Positions 8,829-17,825 of a stretch of DNA of 64,000 nucleotides are shown one piece after another. The notes beneath the pieces were generated by a model. That model ran no database searches. It was given only the letters and a program-made list of their open reading frames with translations, and was not told the origin of the DNA. Each line of letters opens with the position of its first letter. The first letter of the stretch is position 1. Both the position numbers and the translations under genes were made by a program. The stretch is from Desulfosporosinus lacus DSM 15449 (GTDB lineage: Bacteria; Bacillota; Desulfitobacteriia; Desulfitobacteriales; Desulfitobacteriaceae): the NCBI RefSeq assembly GCF_900129935.1, contig NZ_FQXJ01000008.1, positions 62,001 through 126,000 of the forward strand, read 5' to 3'.

Positions 8829-9611
8829 TTATCTGCCCGTGAAGACAGGTTTTCTTTTTTCGAGAAAGGCTGTAACCGCTTCGCGTAAATCTTCCGTACC
8901 GCAACAAAATGTAGATTGAGACTGTTCGAAGAGTAATCCAGTCTGGACGCTGCTTTCATTAGCTAAATTAATCCCTTTCTTAGCAAAACGAATCCCTGCT
9001 GGAGGGAAGTCCGCCATTTTATGGGCAAGCTTCATCGCTCGTTCATTAAGTGCTTCTTTTTTAACTAAAATTTCAACCAAGCCAATTCGCAATGCTTCTT
9101 CTGCATCAATTTCTTCACAGCCCATAATCAGTCGCTTTGCCTGTCCTATACCCACCAGATGGGTTAAGCGGGTAGTTCCTCCCATATCGGGAGATAAACC
9201 AAATCGTACTTCAGGAAGAGAAAACTTAGCATTCTCAGCGGCTATTCTAATATCGCAACCGAGAATTAGTTCAGTAGCAGAACCATAGCACAGGCCGTTT
9301 ATCGCTGCAATAACCGGGATAGGAAGCTCCTGCCAAAAAGAGTACAAATTTTGCAGCCATACAAGGTTATCCATTATAAACTGGGAACTGACACTCTGTA
9401 AGAATTTAAGGTCAATTCCAGCAGAGAAGTTTTCACCATTCGCGTTTATTATGATTCCTGCCAGGTTATGGTCATTTAGGATTTCCTTTTGGATTTCCTC
9501 TAATTCATAAAGAAAATCCGAACCAACTAAATTGAATCCTTTGGCATTATCAAGAGTTATTATTCCGATTTTGCCATCCCTATTAAAAGCAAGATGTTTT
9601 CCATAGCTCAT
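8829..9611 (-). CDS. Enoyl-CoA hydratase/isomerase family protein
   Basis: A 260-residue crotonase-fold enzyme. The oxyanion-hole regions are ENFSAGIDL and LCYGSATELILGCD. Both acidic residues of the hydratase pair appear conserved: the Glu in SATELI and the Glu in LPEVRFG. Hydration of an enoyl-CoA is therefore plausible, though PDMGGTTRL also occurs in isomerases. The frame is open further upstream, but ATG 9611 has GGGGGAA in front and homology begins there (MSYGKHLAF). It stands alone with no beta-oxidation partner nearby. Confidence 0.8.
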   Translation of the reverse strand: MSYGKHLAFNRDGKIGIITLDNAKGFNLVGSDFLYELEEIQKEILNDHNLAGIIINANGENFSAGIDLKFLQSVSSQFIMDNLVWLQNLYSFWQELPIPVIAAINGLCYGSATELILGCDIRIAAENAKFSLPEVRFGLSPDMGGTTRLTHLVGIGQAKRLIMGCEEIDAEEALRIGLVEILVKKEALNERAMKLAHKMADFPPAGIRFAKKGINLANESSVQTGLLFEQSQSTFCCGTEDLREAVTAFLEKRKPVFTGR

Positions 9612-9784
9612 TTTTTTTATTCCCCCATTTCTATTGCATTCTTGTCTACTTGTACTGTAATATATTTTAACTGGAAAATCTATGCTATTTGGGCTGATGA
9701 AGCAAATAAATGAATTTAAATTCATTTATAGCGAATACAATTGCACTGAGGATAGACTTATGCCGAAGGGGCATATCCACAGAC

Positions 9785-10002
9785 TACATTCGCGCCGTAG
9801 GATGGAGTCTACCTCCTTCGCGCCAAGTGTTCCTATTGGGAAAGGTGCTCGGCGATACGCTATCCTACGCCGGTAGGCATTCCTAGTGGGACCACGGCTT
9901 CGGCGATATTCTCCACCGGAGACTATCGTACTGGAGACTATTGTCACCGAAGTAGAATAAGGAACACCCATTTGAAGAAGTGGGTGTCTCGGAATTGATT
10001 AA
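9785..10002. repeat. 218-bp structured repeat, copy A (inverted relative to copy B)
   Basis: Nearly identical to the reverse complement of 13672-13889. On the + strand it ends with a strong hairpin (ACACCCATTTGAAGAAGTGGGTGT) and then CTCGGAATTGATTAA. Inside are two related units of about 50 bp, each beginning TTCCTA and containing CGGCGATA. An additional small hairpin (ATGCC/GGCAT) lies just outside, near 9760. The short frames crossing it are not convincing genes. The rest of 9612-10152 holds no gene. The terminal hairpin resembles those at the right ends of IS200/IS605-type elements; that link is inference. Confidence 0.8.
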
Positions 10003-10152
10003 GTAAAACTAGGTATATTTGCTTAGTAAAGAGTAGAGTCTAGTTAAAATGGGATTGAAAAATGAAGTGAGTAGTATTTAGTTAGCTCGAGCTGAGATGA
10101 GCTACGAGAAGTAAAATGATAAGAAACTGGTTATAGAAAGAATGGGTGGAAT

Positions 10153-10494
10153 ATGAGAGTCATTATTGTTGAAGGGAAAACCGATAAACAGCGTTTGCTC
10201 CAGATATTGGATGAACCAGTCGAGATAGTTTGCACATATGGAACCTTAGGTTTGGATAAATTGGAAGAGTTGATAGCGAATTACAGTGATGATGAAGTTT
10301 GCGTGCTCCTGGATGCAGATGATGCAGGTGATAAAGCCAGGCGGTTATTTAAACAAGAATTTCCTAACGTTCGGCACTTATACACCCACCGAATGTATAG
10401 AGAGGTGGCGACCACTCCGCTTAGTGTCTTGGCCAGGATTCTCGAGGGCGCTTATTTCGCTGTGAAGATTCCAGACGCTGAAGAACTATTTTGA
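10153..10494 (+). CDS. Small Toprim-domain protein
   Basis: A 113-residue protein consisting essentially of a Toprim fold: the Glu of VEGKTDK near the start and the DADDAGDK motif near residue 57 provide the expected metal-binding acids. Similar short proteins in Firmicutes are annotated as Toprim or DNA-primase-like. RNase M5, another small Toprim protein, is longer and has a different C-terminus. Nucleic-acid cleavage or binding is family inference. It stands between repeat copy A and the next gene without an obvious partner. Confidence 0.75.
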   Translation: MRVIIVEGKTDKQRLLQILDEPVEIVCTYGTLGLDKLEELIANYSDDEVCVLLDADDAGDKARRLFKQEFPNVRHLYTHRMYREVATTPLSVLARILEGAYFAVKIPDAEELF

Positions 10495-10605
10495 GAAACA
10501 TGAAATAAACTCCACCTCTAAGGAATATTATTATTCAGAATAGTAGGAATCTGGTCGTTGATGTAGAATAACTAGATTATAATTACTTAAGAGGGTGGAG
10601 ATTTA

Positions 10606-11070
10606 ATGAATGACTTAGCATTGGAAGCTCGTTCGCGTGCAGGTAATAAATTCAGAAATGGTCTAAACTGTTCTGAGTCAATCGTGCATACTTTTAATGA
10701 GATGCTCAACAATCCAGTAAGTTCAGAGGCTTTAAAAATGGCTACTGGTTTTGGAGGAGGATTAGGGCATGCCGGGTGTATGTGTGGTGCCTTAACAGGC
10801 TCCGTCATGGTACTAGGACTTTTTAAGGGTCGCTTTGAACCCGAAGAAGCTAGAGAGCCTGCTTATAACTTAGCTCACGACTTTCACGATCGATTCCTTA
10901 AAGAATACGGAGCTACTTGTTGCAGGGCCTTAAATCTCCATGAGTTTGACTCACAAGAGCATTTGCGCGGATGTTTAAAACTTACTGGAGGAACGGCTAA
11001 GTTGCTGATGGAGTTCATTCAAGAAAAGGGATTAGTTGATGCTGATTTTTCTTGGCCTACTATAGCTTAA
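10606..11070 (+). CDS. C_GCAxxG_C_C family redox-type protein
   Basis: A 154-residue protein with the hallmark cysteines of the C-GCAxxG-C-C family: NCSES, then GCMCGALTG near residue 58, ATCCRAL and LRGCLKL. Family members probably bind a metal or Fe-S cluster and are common in anaerobes, but no biochemical role is settled. ATG follows GAGGGTGGAG. It is followed by a very strong bidirectional hairpin. Confidence 0.85.
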   Translation: MNDLALEARSRAGNKFRNGLNCSESIVHTFNEMLNNPVSSEALKMATGFGGGLGHAGCMCGALTGSVMVLGLFKGRFEPEEAREPAYNLAHDFHDRFLKEYGATCCRALNLHEFDSQEHLRGCLKLTGGTAKLLMEFIQEKGLVDADFSWPTIA

Positions 11071-11100
11071 GAGATCTTACATTGTAACAGTACCAGCAAT

Positions 11101-11150
11101 AATAAGAGCAAGCAATTATCTTTATTGAAAGATAATTGCTTGCTCTTATT
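11101..11150. terminator. Perfect 23-bp hairpin, bidirectional terminator
   Basis: Two 23-base arms are exactly complementary around an ATTG loop (11124-11127). A/T-rich outer ends give a T-tract in both directions, so it can stop both the C_GCAxxG_C_C gene (+) and the YtxH gene (-). Confidence 0.92.
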
Positions 11151-11165
11151 ATGTAGTCATTTTCT

Positions 11166-11552
11166 CTAGTTTTCTTGAAGTTGTGATTCAGGTTCTGCAG
11201 AAACGACCTCCACTTTAGGGTGGTGCAGTTCATCGCTTTGACTGACTATGATGTCCGCTTTTTTAGTCTTTAGAGATTCTTGAATAAAGGATTGAAGATC
11301 ATCTGCTAACTTTTTTCCTTTTGTCGCGAGATCAGTTCCCTGATGTTTTAAGGTGCCAGCATGATGAAGAGTGATGTCCCCGACGCGTTCTAAAACAGTA
11401 TCGGTTTTTTCTTGAATACCTTGACGTAAAGCTTTGCCGCTTTTAGGGGCAAACATTAGGCCGACAACGGAGCCTACTAAGCCTCCAACAAGTGCTGCAA
11501 CCGCGATCGTGCTTAGAGAAGGGCTTTTATCAGTTCTTAGAATCTTTTTCAT
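11166..11552 (-). CDS. YtxH domain-containing protein
   Basis: A 128-residue small membrane-anchored protein. A glycine-rich membrane segment (VAALVGGLVGSVVGLMFAP) is followed by KSGKALRQ and a charged helical tail, the classic YtxH layout. Such proteins are linked to general stress responses in Bacillus; the function is unclear. ATG follows AAGGAGAGG. Confidence 0.85.
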   Translation of the reverse strand: MKKILRTDKSPSLSTIAVAALVGGLVGSVVGLMFAPKSGKALRQGIQEKTDTVLERVGDITLHHAGTLKHQGTDLATKGKKLADDLQSFIQESLKTKKADIIVSQSDELHHPKVEVVSAEPESQLQEN

Positions 11553-11715
11553 ATTCTCATCCTCTCCTTACGTTAATTACATATTATGGTATGGGTGTTG
11601 TTATAATTATATCATGAGTTAACCTAGATCGTTACTTTTTTAACTAATTGACGTTTATAAAGCATAGAAAGTTTTGAGAATCTACTCAGTTTTGATGATT
11701 TGTAAGAAATTAAAA

Positions 11716-12198
11716 TTAAACTTGACGGACAACAACACGTGTACCTTCAACAGCTATTACTTTGACCCTTGATCCACTGGTTACAAACACTCCCTCTGTA
11801 ACAACGTCAAGTCGTTCACCACTGAAATCAGCTGTCCCTGCTGGGCGTAATTGACAGAGTGCAATTCCGTGTTTGCCCAAGAAGATTTCGTAGCTTCGCA
11901 GGGGCGCTGTGTAGCCTTCTTCTTGGGTTTGGCAAGTTTTCAGAGAAAATCTATCCCAAATAAAACGAGTTTGAGGCAGGCGGAAACTCAAGGCGAATAG
12001 TCCTGCGAAAGAAAGCAGTAATAAACATATAAGAAAGAAGCCTAGAGCAAAAGAATCAACCGATTGCATAATCGCTATACTCAGAGTAATGATACCAAAT
12101 AGACCGAGAATGCCTCCGGGAACAAAAATCTCCAAGATGAGGAGTACGATACCGATAACAAATAAAGTAGCAACTAATCCAGTCCCCAACGTTTCCAC
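11716..12198 (-). CDS. NfeD-like membrane protein (short form)
   Basis: A 160-residue protein with three closely spaced membrane helices (residues about 5-75, including LEIFVPGGILGLFG) and a C-terminal OB-fold beta-domain (GKHGIALCQLRPAGTADFSGERLDVV). This is the short NfeD form without the ClpP-like protease. It normally works with a flotillin/SPFH partner, which is not seen nearby. Translation starts at GTG 12198. Confidence 0.85.
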   Translation of the reverse strand: METLGTGLVATLFVIGIVLLILEIFVPGGILGLFGIITLSIAIMQSVDSFALGFFLICLLLLSFAGLFALSFRLPQTRFIWDRFSLKTCQTQEEGYTAPLRSYEIFLGKHGIALCQLRPAGTADFSGERLDVVTEGVFVTSGSRVKVIAVEGTRVVVRQV

Positions 12199-12384
12199 CT
12201 CTTTCCTTATAGACCTTTACTAGATTATATAACATGTTCCTGCTTAATTGGCAATTCTAGTCACGTCTCCCAAGATAATTGTGTATATTCTAAAATTCTC
12301 TTTTAATTAATAGGGTATGGGTGGAAAGTAATGAGACAGGCTTGCATATAAAAAATAGTAAGCTTTATTTGGGAGGAATCTACT

Positions 12385-13110
12385 TTGGAATTAATGTATA
12401 CTTTCCCAGCGGTTATTGGCTTAGGGGCCCTGCATTCTTTAGAACCGGGGCATGGAAAAGGAGTGATTACTGCTTATTTAATTTCTTCCGGTGCTAAAAT
12501 GAAAGAAGCTATTATGATTGGGTTAATTTCGGCATTGGCCCATACACTCTCAATTGTCCTTTTAGCTGTTTCGGCTTCGACTGCGGTAAAAGTATTTGTG
12601 CCAGAAAATTTAATCCATTGGCTCCAACTTGTCTCTGGAATTGTCGTTATTTATATAGGGCTTAATATAATTACTCAACGACTCTTTAATAATTATGAGA
12701 AAAAGCAAAAATTTCACAACACCCTGCACAGTCATAATTGCGATAGTCATTGTAATCATAATCATGTTAAGTTGAAGACTAATCCTTCCAGCCGATTGGA
12801 TTTATTCCTGACTGGTTTTTTTACTGGAATTGTTCCCTGTCCAAGTGCCCTGGCGATTCTTCTTGCCGCAGTTTCAGCGGATAAAATCCCTTTAGGCTTA
12901 GGATTGGTTGGAGCTTTCTCAATCGGAGGTGCTATTACGATGGTAGCCATTGCACTATTTGTTGTTCGAGCCAGTCATACAATGAAGAAACTGGAAAAAT
13001 GGCAGGTGGTTAATCGTTTAGCATTGGTTTCTTCTTGTTTGATTATATTTCTAGGTGGGGCAGTAATTTTCCAATCCATTAATCATATAGGGGTATCTTC
13101 TGCATTCTAG
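12385..13110 (+). CDS. NicO/RcnA-type nickel-cobalt exporter-like membrane protein
   Basis: A 241-residue, six-helix membrane protein. The first helix carries LHSLEPGHGKG (H17 and H23), a metal-path motif shared by NicO/RcnA and related SafE-like transporters. A cytoplasmic His-rich loop (HSHNCDSHCNHNH) typical of RcnA separates the two halves, and the second half begins GIVPCPSALAILL. Export of Ni2+ or Co2+ is the usual role; sulfite-exporter-like membership cannot be excluded. It starts at TTG 12385 behind GGGAGG and converges on the tetraheme cytochrome gene with a 1-nt gap. Confidence 0.75.
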   Translation: MELMYTFPAVIGLGALHSLEPGHGKGVITAYLISSGAKMKEAIMIGLISALAHTLSIVLLAVSASTAVKVFVPENLIHWLQLVSGIVVIYIGLNIITQRLFNNYEKKQKFHNTLHSHNCDSHCNHNHVKLKTNPSSRLDLFLTGFFTGIVPCPSALAILLAAVSADKIPLGLGLVGAFSIGGAITMVAIALFVVRASHTMKKLEKWQVVNRLALVSSCLIIFLGGAVIFQSINHIGVSSAF

Positions 13111-13111
13111 A

Positions 13112-13600
13112 TTAATTACGCTGAGGTTTAGCGCCCTTTAGGTCAGGGGTCAAGTAAATATCCAGTGCATGTGCAGTGTCTCGATGACACTCTAAACAAG
13201 ATTGCGATTTCTTGATAGTTTCGTAGTGGTTTACCTTAGCTGTATTTTTTAGGTGTATCGTATCCGGATAGCTCTCGCTGTCCCCTAAATGACAGGTGAG
13301 ACAATTTAGATCAGAGAGAACAGCGCGAGTAGGAACGGTAAAGTCACCGCTATAGTGTTGAAATACATAGTTTAATCCTCGGGCCTTAGCGTGGAATTTC
13401 CCCAATTCACCTCTAGGTTGATGGCATTCTAAACAGTTAAGGTTGTAATGAGGGGATTGCTGCCAAGATGTAACGTATTCTTTAACCTCATGGCACTTGG
13501 CACAAAAAGAAGGCCCGGAGGTCGCAACATAAGCTATTTGAAATAGGAAATATGAACCTATGATTGCTATAAGACTTCCCAAAATAGCCTTCTTCCACAT
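13112..13600 (-). CDS. NapC/NirT/NrfH-type tetraheme cytochrome c
   Basis: A 162-residue membrane-anchored cytochrome. One N-terminal helix (residues about 5-27) is followed by four CxxCH heme sites starting at C33, C56, C100 and C135. NrfH-type proteins take electrons from menaquinol and hand them to a periplasmic reductase such as NrfA, but no reductase gene adjoins. Its length fits NrfH. ATG lies behind AAAGGAGGA. Confidence 0.85.
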   Translation of the reverse strand: MWKKAILGSLIAIIGSYFLFQIAYVATSGPSFCAKCHEVKEYVTSWQQSPHYNLNCLECHQPRGELGKFHAKARGLNYVFQHYSGDFTVPTRAVLSDLNCLTCHLGDSESYPDTIHLKNTAKVNHYETIKKSQSCLECHRDTAHALDIYLTPDLKGAKPQRN

Positions 13601-13671
13601 AAGAGTTCCTCCTTTAATACATGAAAAATAGTATGTACAAATAAATTTTTTTTATCATAATTGACATGTAT

Positions 13672-13889
13672 TAATCAATTCCGAGGACACCCACTTCTTC
13701 AAGTGGGTGTTCCTTATTTTACTTCCGTGACGATAGTCTCCAGTACGATAGTCTCCGGTGGAGAGTATCGCTGAAGCCGTGGTCCCAATAGGAATGCCTA
13801 CCGGCGTAGGATAGAGTATCGCTGAGCGCCTTTCCCAATAGGAACACTTGGCGCGAAGGAGGTAGACTCCATCCTACGTCGCGAATGTA
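13672..13889. repeat. 218-bp structured repeat, copy B
   Basis: It begins TAATCAATTCCGAG, then the hairpin ACACCCACTTCTTCAAGTGG (20 nt) closing with GTGT, then two internal units of about 50 bp, ending near GCGAATGTA. It is the near-identical inverse of copy A, 3.7 kb away. The remainder of 13601-14058 contains no gene. Confidence 0.85.
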
Positions 13890-14058
13890 TTAAGTTGGTT
13901 TTAACTTTAATGAGTCATTTATAACTTGAAATAAAATTGATGGTTTTAGAAATATTCAGAATGAATGAGTTTAGGCAATAAATAAATAGATATAAATCTT
14001 GTGGCGTGAAAATTGCATAACATAACACTGGTATATATGAAAAAATGTAGAGAGGTGT

Positions 14059-15813
14059 ATGTCGTTGAATTTAGGTATTAGACAAAATTGGACTCCATTG
14101 ATTTTTGCAGTAATAATGGTATTGATCGGTCTCGTATTTAAAGATACTGGTTATTTATTCACCATATTAATCGTAAGTATTGTTGGTTTAATTGCTATTA
14201 TCCACTTTCAAACCCATCAGACATCGAAACTGCTAGCTTTATCTATTGAAACATTGAAATGTGGATCATTGGGAGATTATCTGATTTTGGAAAAAGGTGT
14301 CCGTGCAATTAGAATGCTCTCAGATGAGTTGATCCGAATTAAACAAAGTGGGAATACCGACAGGATGGCAGTTATTAAAATACAAAAAGAACTTTTAAGC
14401 CAGAATAAACAGATTTTAGCTTTAAGTTCATTTTGGGAACCGGATGCTTTTGATGGAAAAGATGATCAATTTCGAAATGATGAGTACTATGACAAAGGTC
14501 GTTTTACCTCCTACATATATTGGGAAAATGGGGGTATTGAGGTAACCCCTCTCAAAAATGTATATGATGAAAAATGGTATTCCCTGCCTAAACAGACTCG
14601 TAAGATTGCAATCCTAGACCCTTATGAATATGAGTTAAACGGGAAGTCAATTTTAATGACCAGTATTATGCTTCCGATTATTATTAAGGGGAAATTCCTA
14701 GGTGCTATCGGTACGGATATTCAATTAAAAGAGGTTAAAGAAATTAAAAAAGATGTAGTATTTTATGATAATCCCTATAGAACGCTTAATTTTCACAGTA
14801 TCATGGAAGATGTTCAGCAACGAAAAGATGAGTTTGGAATTCTTGCCCAAGTTATCTGTGCTGCTAATATTAACCAAAGAGAGATTTTAAAGCACTTATC
14901 TGTAACATCACATCAAGTCGCTACTACTGCTCAAGAACTAACGACTATTTCTCAACAGTCAGCTATTGCAGTTGAAGAGGTGGCCAAAACAATTGAACAA
15001 ATTGCTGGGAGTGCAACGGATCAAGTTAGAGATACAGAAAATGGTGTTCAGCAAATGACACAATTAGGAGAAATTATTTTTAAGAACCAGCAGAATTTGC
15101 AGGATGTAAACGATTCTATCGAGTTTGTTGAGACTATGAAGACTGAAGGCAGTATAGCCATTAAGGATTTAACTGTGAGGACGGAAGAGAGAGAGCGCTA
15201 TACTGAACGAATCAGAGAAAGAATTAACGAAACTAATCAAAGTGCCGAAAAAATTCATACAGCTAGTCAAATGATCCAAGCGATTGCTGACCAAACCAAT
15301 TTATTAGCCTTGAACGCCGCGATTGAGGCAGCGCGAGCAGGCGAAGCGGGAAGAGGTTTTGCGGTTGTATCCGAAGAAATTAGAAAGTTGGCAGAACAAT
15401 CAACCCAATCGACAAGAGATATTGAGCTAATCGTTCAAGAATTACAATCAAATTCCCAAAATGCTGTAGATGTAATTGCTAAAAGTTCAGCAATTGCTCA
15501 AAAACAAGAAGATAGCATTTTGATCACTATTGAAAGATTTAAGGGAATAGCTGTTGCAATTGAAAAGACAAAAGCAATAATGAATACTCTAAATCTTTCA
15601 GGTCAGGAGATGGAGAAGAAAAAGGTTCAAATTATTGAGATTCTAAAAAATCTTGCCAGTATTGCTGAAACCAATGCAGCCAGCACTGAACAGGTATCGG
15701 CTACTTCTGAAGAGCAAGCTGCATCTATGACAGAAATAGCGAATGCTAGCCAAGGAATGTCCGAACTTGCAAAGGAATTGCAACAGTCCTTCGATAAATT
15801 TGACATAAATTGA
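14059..15813 (+). CDS. Methyl-accepting chemotaxis protein with Cache-like sensor domain
   Basis: A 584-residue chemoreceptor. Two membrane helices lie at residues about 10-27 and 30-48. A Cache-like region follows around 125-235 ([51 protein letters not shown]). The C-terminal signalling hairpin is canonical ([20 protein letters not shown]). No membrane helix separates the Cache region from the signalling domain, so the sensor is predicted to be cytoplasmic, which is unusual. A HAMP domain is not evident. The ATG follows AGAGAGGTGT. The gene stands alone between copy B and the carbonic anhydrase. Confidence 0.88.
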   Translation: MSLNLGIRQNWTPLIFAVIMVLIGLVFKDTGYLFTILIVSIVGLIAIIHFQTHQTSKLLALSIETLKCGSLGDYLILEKGVRAIRMLSDELIRIKQSGNTDRMAVIKIQKELLSQNKQILALSSFWEPDAFDGKDDQFRNDEYYDKGRFTSYIYWENGGIEVTPLKNVYDEKWYSLPKQTRKIAILDPYEYELNGKSILMTSIMLPIIIKGKFLGAIGTDIQLKEVKEIKKDVVFYDNPYRTLNFHSIMEDVQQRKDEFGILAQVICAANINQREILKHLSVTSHQVATTAQELTTISQQSAIAVEEVAKTIEQIAGSATDQVRDTENGVQQMTQLGEIIFKNQQNLQDVNDSIEFVETMKTEGSIAIKDLTVRTEERERYTERIRERINETNQSAEKIHTASQMIQAIADQTNLLALNAAIEAARAGEAGRGFAVVSEEIRKLAEQSTQSTRDIELIVQELQSNSQNAVDVIAKSSAIAQKQEDSILITIERFKGIAVAIEKTKAIMNTLNLSGQEMEKKKVQIIEILKNLASIAETNAASTEQVSATSEEQAASMTEIANASQGMSELAKELQQSFDKFDIN

Positions 15814-15961
15814 TTTCTCAAAATACCTTGGCAGAAATTGAACTTAGTTCGCAAGTTGATGATACAAGGAAAGAATCTTAGAAATGATGATTAGGATACT
15901 CCTTATTATGGTAAAATGGAAATGTATTGTTTTATGATTAGAAATAGTAAGGAGAGATTTT

Positions 15962-16720
15962 GTGAGAAAACAATTAACCCTTCTTAGTTGCTTTTTGTTT
16001 ATGCTAGCTCTTATACTTAACGGCTGTGGCAGTGAGATCTCACCTACAGCCGTGGAACAACCTGCAGAGGTGGAGAGCACTGCCGCTAAGGAAGTACTGG
16101 CGGCTGCGCCAGTCTACAAACGAACAGAAATTATTTCGTCGCCAAATGAAGCAAAACAACTTCTGCTTGATGGAAATGAGCGCTTTACTGCAGGTAAGCC
16201 TTTGAGTAAGGATCTAAGTTTTGCAAGACGAAGTGAATTGATGAAGAACGGTCAGCATCCATTTGCGGTTATTTTAAGTTGTTCAGATTCGAGGGTTCCT
16301 CCCGAACTTCTTTTTGACCAAGCCTTGGGTGATTTATTCGTTATCCGAATCGCTGGAAATGTGGTTACCCCAGTTGAATTAGGAAGTGTAGAGTATGCTG
16401 TTGAGCATCTGAATACTCCTTTAGTCGTAGTTCTCGGTCATGAAGAATGTGGTGCGGTAACTGCTGCTGTGCAGAATGGGGAAACACATGGCAGTATCAC
16501 AGCCATTCTAGATAAAATAAAGCCTGCAGTGGACAGAGCTACGGCTATGGGCGCCAGTAAGAGCGAACTGATTGCAAAGAGTGCAGAGTTAAATGTTCAG
16601 AATGCTAAAATAGATATCTTAAAGAGTCCGATTATTGAAGAACGTTTGAAAGCAAACCAAGTAAGTGTTTTAGGGATTATGTATGATCTTGATGAGGGTG
16701 TACTGAAGTTGATTGATTAG
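15962..16720 (+). CDS. Beta-class carbonic anhydrase, predicted lipoprotein
   Basis: A 252-residue enzyme converting CO2 and bicarbonate. Zinc ligands C107, H160 and C163 (GHEECGAV) and the D109-R111 dyad of CSDSR are all present. The first 22 residues form a lipoprotein signal ending LNGC (Cys22), so the enzyme should sit outside the membrane; most beta-class enzymes are cytosolic. A linker of about 35 residues precedes the catalytic fold. Translation starts at GTG 15962 behind AAGGAGAG. Confidence 0.88.
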   Translation: MRKQLTLLSCFLFMLALILNGCGSEISPTAVEQPAEVESTAAKEVLAAAPVYKRTEIISSPNEAKQLLLDGNERFTAGKPLSKDLSFARRSELMKNGQHPFAVILSCSDSRVPPELLFDQALGDLFVIRIAGNVVTPVELGSVEYAVEHLNTPLVVVLGHEECGAVTAAVQNGETHGSITAILDKIKPAVDRATAMGASKSELIAKSAELNVQNAKIDILKSPIIEERLKANQVSVLGIMYDLDEGVLKLID

Positions 16721-16846
16721 TAAGTGAAGCAATTAAGTAAGTAGTCATTCTTTTATGTTAGTTAGGTCAAACAACTAATTTTAAGCCCTGAGAGAAATCT
16801 AAAATATTAAAACATAATAATCTGAAGAGGTCTAAATGTATTAAAT

Positions 16847-16876
16847 GGCTCCCCCATAACTAATGCCAGGGGAGCC
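16847..16876 (+). terminator. GC-rich hairpin, possible terminator
   Basis: GGCTCCCC/GGGGAGCC arms with a 14-nt loop. Only three T residues follow, and GCCA/TGGC alternatives overlap, so it may be a weak terminator or a regulatory leader upstream of dedA. The rest of 16721-17009 shows nothing recognisable. Confidence 0.45.
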
Positions 16877-17009
16877 TTTGGCAGGTTGTAACCTAAGTCA
16901 AACAGGGTGTGGAAAAATAAGGTATATACTTAAGAAGGACTTTAATGGAGTTCTGTCGAATAACAAATAGTTGTGACCATCTAAAAAATAGGATTTTAAA
17001 GGAGCTTTT

Positions 17010-17648
17010 ATGGAATTTATAGCCTTACTAATTGATTTTATTCTCCATATCGATAAACACTTAGTTGAAATAATTCAGAACTACGGGACTTGGACTTATT
17101 TAATTCTTTTCCTTATTATTTTCAGTGAGACCGGATTTGTGGTTACACCCTTCCTTCCAGGAGACTCATTACTTTTTGCGATTGGGGCCTTAGGGGCAAA
17201 AGGTGCGTTAGACTTTAAGTCAGCACTTGTACTTCTCATCCTTGCTGCGGTTGGTGGTAACACATTAAATTACTTTATTGGTAAAACAATTGGACATAAA
17301 ATACTAGCCATGAGAAACTCTCGCATTATTAAGAAGGAGTATCTAAACAAGACTCATGCCTTTTATCAGAAACATGGCGGCAAAGCCATAATACTGTCTC
17401 GATTTGTACCGATAATCCGTACTTTTGCTCCCTTTGTTGCAGGATTAGGGAAAATGAGCTTTACAAGATATAGTGTATATAACGTTATCGGCGGTGTTTC
17501 TTGGGTCTGTCTGTTTATGTTTGCCGGGTATTTCATTGGCAACATAGATGAGGTTAAGAACAATTTTACCTATGTAATTTTTGCGATAATCTTTGTTTCT
17601 TTGTTGCCAACAATTGTTCCGTATCTTCAAAGTAAAAGACGAAGATAG
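17010..17648 (+). CDS. DedA family membrane protein
   Basis: A 212-residue polytopic protein of the DedA/VTT family. Typical landmarks are FSETGFVVTPFLPGDSLLF near residue 39, NYFIGKTIG near 87, and KHGGKAIILSRFVPIIRTFAPFVAG near 113 (shown here as three motifs KHGGKAI, SRFVPIIRTF and APFVAG). Conserved acidic and Arg residues in these motifs support half-transporter function; some family members move phospholipids or undecaprenyl phosphate. ATG follows AAAGGAG. Confidence 0.9.
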   Translation: MEFIALLIDFILHIDKHLVEIIQNYGTWTYLILFLIIFSETGFVVTPFLPGDSLLFAIGALGAKGALDFKSALVLLILAAVGGNTLNYFIGKTIGHKILAMRNSRIIKKEYLNKTHAFYQKHGGKAIILSRFVPIIRTFAPFVAGLGKMSFTRYSVYNVIGGVSWVCLFMFAGYFIGNIDEVKNNFTYVIFAIIFVSLLPTIVPYLQSKRRR

Positions 17649-17689
17649 GCGTAATATAAATATTAGCTCTTTAAAAGAATTTGTTTTTT

Positions 17690-17732
17690 AAAGCCCAGCA
17701 TATTCACAGTTTGTGATTAAGTTGGGCTTTTT
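17690..17732 (+). terminator. Terminator after dedA
   Basis: AAAGCCCA/TGGGCTTT stem around a 25-nt loop containing a second small stem (CACA/TGTG), then TTTGC. Confidence 0.75.
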
Positions 17733-17809
17733 GCTTTAACCAATATGTGGTAGTTATTTTATTATTTTTTCTTTCTCATCTAGATTTGGATTTCAAAACA
17801 CGATAAAAT

Positions 17810-17825
17810 AGTGTAAAATTACACT
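17810..17825. promoter_or_regulatory. Palindrome AGTGTAA-AA-TTACACT, candidate operator
   Basis: Seven-base perfect inverted repeat with a 2-nt spacer, 17 bp before the start of the Xre-type regulator and overlapping an AT-rich stretch that could contain a -10 element. Position and symmetry suggest autoregulation by the dimeric regulator; not demonstrated. Confidence 0.5.

Noticed and set aside
9682-9971. Frames on both strands across repeat copy A
   Set aside because: Arg/Ser-rich translations of a structured repeat; not kept open in copy B.
12240-12384. NiCo or cobalamin riboswitch before the NicO-type exporter
   Set aside because: A short ACAGGC piece occurs, but the other conserved blocks are absent.
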